From Candidatus Nomurabacteria bacterium RIFCSPLOWO2_02_FULL_42_17 (GTDB taxonomy: Bacteria > Patescibacteriota > Minisyncoccia > Phycocordibacterales > MFVN01): a stretch of DNA of 15,423 nt. The stretch is from the NCBI GenBank assembly GCA_001786095.1, contig MFVN01000044.1:5338-20760 (forward strand), written 5' to 3'. This document shows, piece by piece, positions 12,486 through 15,423 of this stretch (its first letter is position 1; each line of letters starts with the position of its first letter). The notes beneath the pieces are model-generated. The model was not told the DNA's origin and searched no databases. It saw only the letters and a list, made by a program, of their open reading frames with translations. The translations under genes and the position numbers were made by a program.

Positions 12486-13067
12486 ATGTCTAAACAAGAA
12501 GAACTAAAAGCCCTGCATCAAAAATGGTTTAAGGAGTGCAAATGCCGATTGAAAGAAAGCGCCACTCAACCGGTGCCCGGCGACGGTCCAGCTAATGCCA
12601 AGGTGGTTTTTATCGGTGAAGCCCCAGGGAAAGCCGAAGATCTTGAAGGAAAACCTTTTGTCGGAGCGGCCGGGAAATTTTTAAATGAAATGTTGGAATC
12701 TATTAAATTTAAACGAGAAGATGTTTATATTACCAACGTGGTCAAATACCGCCCGCCCAATAACCGCGATCCCCTGCCCGAAGAAAAAGAGGCTTGTTCC
12801 AAATGGCTGGAAGAAGAAATTAAAATTATCAATCCAAAATTAATTGTTTTTCTGGGGCGACATTCTCTTCAAAACTTTTTTCCCAACGAAAAAATATCCG
12901 AAGTTCACGGCAAAATTTTAAAAAAGAAAACAAAAATTGGAGATACTTTTTTTGCCCTTTACCACCCGGCGGCCGCCCTTTATAACGGTTCAATGCGGGA
13001 AGTTCTTATTGAAGACTTCAAAAAAATTCCCAAGGTTCTGGCTAAAATTAGTTCATTCGTCCAGTAA
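12486..13067 (+). CDS. Family 4-type uracil-DNA glycosylase with altered Fe-S cysteines
   Basis: 193 residues, the only plus-strand gene. Family 4/5 uracil-DNA glycosylase motifs are clear: GEAPGKAEDLEGKPFVGAAG (44-63), NVVKYRPPNNRDP and YHPAAALYNGS. These enzymes remove uracil from DNA in base-excision repair. Classic family 4 enzymes hold a 4Fe-4S cluster with four cysteines (CX2C, then C in VKCRPP, and one more 16 residues later). Here the first pair is CKC (18 and 20), the third is Tyr88, and Cys104 remains, so the cluster is probably missing or modified. The ATG at 12486 lies 6 nt after TACAAT. The end overlaps the convergent lamin-tail gene by 15 bp. The family assignment is firm; the cluster state is inference. 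Confidence 0.9.
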   Translation: MSKQEELKALHQKWFKECKCRLKESATQPVPGDGPANAKVVFIGEAPGKAEDLEGKPFVGAAGKFLNEMLESIKFKREDVYITNVVKYRPPNNRDPLPEEKEACSKWLEEEIKIINPKLIVFLGRHSLQNFFPNEKISEVHGKILKKKTKIGDTFFALYHPAAALYNGSMREVLIEDFKKIPKVLAKISSFVQ

Positions 13068-14594
13068 TTCAAATTCGTCGGAGGGTTTTTGGGCGGATGA
13101 AAGCGCTCCCGCGCTTCGCGACAAAAACACCCCCGCAACACCTAGAACACCGACACCGGCCACGCCCAAAAGCCAAGGCCACACCGATTTACCGCTTTCT
13201 TCCGACAATGCTTGCGCGACGGCGGCGGGTTGATCTAAAACCCCTTCTTCTATATTAATAATTTCTGGGATGGTTTCGCCAGAGAATTTTTGAGCGTCTG
13301 GTTGAGTAAGATTCGTTTGCTCCGCCGAAGGCGGGGCGGAATCGGCAGAGCCGGCTGAAGAACTTCCGACAGCCCGGGCGACGCCGGAGGCGACGGACGA
13401 GAGGGCCGAGGAAATTTCTTCAGCCGGCAGAGCTGGGGGCGACGAGGGCGATAAACTCGCGCCATAATCAAAAACCAAATCCCCACTCGGCAAAACAAGT
13501 CTAAGTGTCTTCGCGTCGTCGACCGTAAACCCGGTCAGCCGGCCGGATAAAATTATCTTCTTGGACGGCAACATTAAAGTATTCTGTGGTAGGCGGAATA
13601 ATTTCGTAACCGACTGCAGGACCCAGCCCGAAATATCGATTTCGGAAGTTGCGGAGTTGGAAAGTTCAACCGGAAAATCCGGCGCGGAACCAAAAGAAGT
13701 TATGGAAACGCCGGCCGGTAAAACTTTAATAGTTAAACGATCTGTCGCGTCCGGTGCCGACGCGTAAACACTTTGCGAGTATTCCAGAATCACCACATAT
13801 TCACCGGGATAGAAATAGGTATGGGTAAATTTGTAATTATCCGGGGATTCCCGGCTTCCGCCGTCACCGAAGCTCCATAAAAATTTTCCGCGCGTAAGCG
13901 GTTCGCCGGAAAGACCCGTTGCTTTGGCGCTAAAATAAAGAGGGACACCGGCCACAACAGAAATTTTGGAAATAATATCGACGGTAATTCTGGGCGTTGG
14001 CGGAGGTTGGACCATGGGGATTGTCGTGCTATCACTATTTTCTCCGCTTGAAGATTCGCCACCATCATTTCCACTTCCCCCACTGCCGGCAGAATTAGCC
14101 GCGCCGGGCGTCGGCGTGGCGACAATCCAATTACCGTTTATTTTTTGAAGCGAGTTACCATCGCCGGTCGCACCGGAAGTAGAACTGTAGGTTGTTTGAT
14201 CAACAACTGTCAGCGAAATATCTTTAAGAGCTAAATCTTCGCCAGTGTTGGAAAGCAAAAAAGAACTGTCAAACAAAGCGCCGGAAAATCCCGCGTGATT
14301 CTCTAAAAACTTTGCCGTATTGTCGGCAATTATTGCGAAACCGCCAGCTGGGATGCTCGCATCTCCTTGTGAAATTGCAAGCCCGTGGTTGACATTCGCT
14401 TCAAAAAATTTCCAAGATGATAAATCAACCGCCGAACTGCCGGAATTCAAAACCTCTATCCACTCACGGTCGGTGTCCGTACCTTCTAAATCATACATAA
14501 TCTCATTTATCACCACTTGCGCACGGGCTAAATTCCAAATGCCTGCCCACAATGCAATCGCCAGAAAAAACAGTCTTGTCATTCTGGAAGTCAT
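13053..14594 (-). CDS. Secreted, membrane-anchored lamin-tail domain and PKD-domain protein
   Basis: 513 residues. A signal peptide (hydrophobic LFFLAIALWAGIW, likely cut after ARA) is followed by a lamin-tail domain (VVINEIMYDLEG to about residue 150: WIEVLNSGSSAVDLSSWKF, IIADN). A Gly/Ser linker follows, then a PKD domain (FLWSFGDGGS, FTHTYFYPGEYVVILEYS) and a second, degenerate lamin-tail-like segment (SNSATSEIDISGWVLQS). A long Ser/Ala/Pro stretch leads to a C-terminal transmembrane helix (PWLLGVAGVGVLGVAGVFL) and a short acidic tail. The layout suggests a cell-surface protein, possibly adhesive or wall-binding; the function is not established. It is visibly richer in G/C than its neighbours. 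ATG at 14594 is 6 nt after a TATAAT and 3 nt after the alr stop; an ATG at 14582 also exists. Confidence 0.85.
   Translation of the reverse strand: MTSRMTRLFFLAIALWAGIWNLARAQVVINEIMYDLEGTDTDREWIEVLNSGSSAVDLSSWKFFEANVNHGLAISQGDASIPAGGFAIIADNTAKFLENHAGFSGALFDSSFLLSNTGEDLALKDISLTVVDQTTYSSTSGATGDGNSLQKINGNWIVATPTPGAANSAGSGGSGNDGGESSSGENSDSTTIPMVQPPPTPRITVDIISKISVVAGVPLYFSAKATGLSGEPLTRGKFLWSFGDGGSRESPDNYKFTHTYFYPGEYVVILEYSQSVYASAPDATDRLTIKVLPAGVSITSFGSAPDFPVELSNSATSEIDISGWVLQSVTKLFRLPQNTLMLPSKKIILSGRLTGFTVDDAKTLRLVLPSGDLVFDYGASLSPSSPPALPAEEISSALSSVASGVARAVGSSSAGSADSAPPSAEQTNLTQPDAQKFSGETIPEIINIEEGVLDQPAAVAQALSEESGKSVWPWLLGVAGVGVLGVAGVFLSRSAGALSSAQKPSDEFELLDE
13278..13334. repeat. Dispersed repeat (lamin-tail gene copy) and GAA-loop hairpin
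   Basis: Bases 13278-13306 match 5176-5204 in leuS at 26 of 29 positions and in the same reading frame (TQPDAQKFSG). After 15 nt comes CCGCC-GAA-GGCGG (13322-13334), a short GC hairpin encoding part of PPSAE. Confidence 0.6.
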
Positions 14595-14597
14595 AGT

Positions 14598-15423
14598 TTA
14601 ATTATACACCTTTTGAATATCTTGGTTAATTCTGGTGACAATTTCATAATTTATCGTGCCGGCGCGCTTGGCTAATTCTTCGACGCTTATTTCCCGTTTC
14701 CCCTGCCGGCCAATTAACACAACCTCATCACCGCGCCGAACGCCCGATATATCGCTCACATTGATCATCGCCATATCCATACACACGCGACCCAAGACGC
14801 GCGCCTTTTGTCCCCTCACAAGAACAACCCCGCGATTAGAGAGAGAGCGCGGATAGCCGTGCCAATAACCCACCGGCAAAACGGCAATTCTTGTTTTGCG
14901 TTTGAGGTGAACTGAAAGATCATAACCAACACCACTACCTTTGGGTAAAGTTTTCACTTCACTCACAATAGTTTTCCAAGTTAGTGCCGGTTTTAATTTT
15001 AAACCCCTTTTTTCCCCCAGTTTTTTTATTTCTTCCGACGGCCATAAACCATAAACAGAAATTCCAGACCGCACCATGTCCAAATGAAATTCAGGATAAA
15101 GTAAAACAGCCGCCGATGAAGCAATATGAACTAAAGGATTATAGCCGTCTGTTTTCAACACTTTAGCAAAACGCATTAAAGTGCTGGCTTGCCGGCACGA
15201 ATATTTTATATTCCGCGGATTTTCAACAGACGCAAAGTGGCTATACACTCCTTCTATTATTACACGATTTTTTTTGAGAACACGCGCGACTCTAATCGCT
15301 TCTCGCGGTAAAAAACCTTGCCGTCCCAGACCAGTATCAACCTTGATGTGAATTTTCAAACTAGACAATCGGCGCGCAATTGCCAGCGCTTCAAAATTGG
15401 AAATCGTAACGCTGATGCCGGCC
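14598..15423 (-). CDS. alr: Alanine racemase (partial, N-terminus beyond right edge)
   Basis: A PLP-dependent enzyme interconverting L- and D-alanine for peptidoglycan. The frame is open to the right edge (ISVTISNFEALAIARR), so the N-terminal part with the PLP lysine is outside the window; the in-frame TTG at 15368 is not the true start. Visible: IHIKVDTGLGRQGF, GVYSHFASVE, LDMVRSGISVYGLWP, the C-terminal domain with the catalytic-tyrosine motif SGVGYDLSV, RIAVLPVGYWHGYPR and GRVCMDMAMINVSD. The end, NYEIVTRINQDIQKVYN, matches the usual family terminus (YEI-T-I--R). The last two codons, TAT AAT, also serve as the -10 of the downstream gene. It fits with murJ in cell-wall synthesis. Confidence 0.93.
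   Translation of the reverse strand, partial: AGISVTISNFEALAIARRLSSLKIHIKVDTGLGRQGFLPREAIRVARVLKKNRVIIEGVYSHFASVENPRNIKYSCRQASTLMRFAKVLKTDGYNPLVHIASSAAVLLYPEFHLDMVRSGISVYGLWPSEEIKKLGEKRGLKLKPALTWKTIVSEVKTLPKGSGVGYDLSVHLKRKTRIAVLPVGYWHGYPRSLSNRGVVLVRGQKARVLGRVCMDMAMINVSDISGVRRGDEVVLIGRQGKREISVEELAKRAGTINYEIVTRINQDIQKVYN
14601..14629 (-). promoter_or_regulatory. Promoter of the lamin-tail gene within the end of alr
   Basis: TTAACC (14629-14624), a 17-bp spacer and consensus TATAAT (14606-14601), with exactly 6 nt to the ATG at 14594. Expected to give a leaderless mRNA independent of alr. Confidence 0.6.

Overview
The window looks like a chromosomal stretch from a Candidate Phyla Radiation (Patescibacteria, probably Parcubacteria-like) bacterium. 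The reasons are tight gene packing, ATGA/TAATG overlaps, housekeeping genes mixed with lineage-type membrane proteins, DKNYY-repeat and lamin-tail/PKD proteins, few Shine-Dalgarno motifs, and many short palindromes read in frame inside genes. TGA is used as a stop (ends of the tsaC-like gene and of the 187-aa membrane protein), so the UGA=Gly code of Gracilibacteria/Absconditabacteria is unlikely. The phylum call is inference; no rRNA marker is present.

Layout: all genes are on the minus strand except one. Reading in the direction of transcription (high to low coordinates): a partial alanine racemase (alr) enters from the right edge. A secreted lamin-tail/PKD surface protein follows, 3 nt downstream of alr. 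The only plus-strand gene, a family 4-type uracil-DNA glycosylase, converges on it with a 15-bp overlap. A TauE/SafE transporter is divergent from the glycosylase and shares a palindromic -10 element with it. Then come two very small transcription units with their own promoters and terminators (a 70-aa C2HC zinc-finger protein and a 50-aa ORF), the GTPase ychF, and a RAYT (Y1 transposase-like) gene bracketed by REP-like palindromes. Last is a long coupled block: TsaC/Sua5 -> 187-aa membrane protein -> leuS -> O-antigen-ligase/TPR protein -> murJ, followed by a DKNYY-repeat protein with its own promoter that runs off the left edge.

Most striking is leuS. It is one open frame of about 1118 codons, versus about 860 in E. 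coli. It carries a complete DUF559 (Vsr-like nuclease) domain bounded by 31-bp imperfect inverted, G-quadruplex-capable repeats at the entry to the CP1 editing domain. A complete Nudix hydrolase domain, bracketed by two different short palindromes, sits further inside the same editing domain. At least three more palindromic or dispersed repeats are translated in frame elsewhere in the gene. The tRNA-synthetase and editing motifs remain intact.

A second theme is initiation. At least five start codons lie exactly 6 nt downstream of a -10-like hexamer and two more lie 7 nt downstream, the geometry expected for leaderless mRNAs. The clearest terminators run directly into the next gene's -35 element. 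No tRNA, rRNA, CRISPR array or phage module was seen, and no gene-free stretch exceeds 300 bases; the longest is about 186 nt and holds a promoter, a terminator and an 8-bp tandem repeat.
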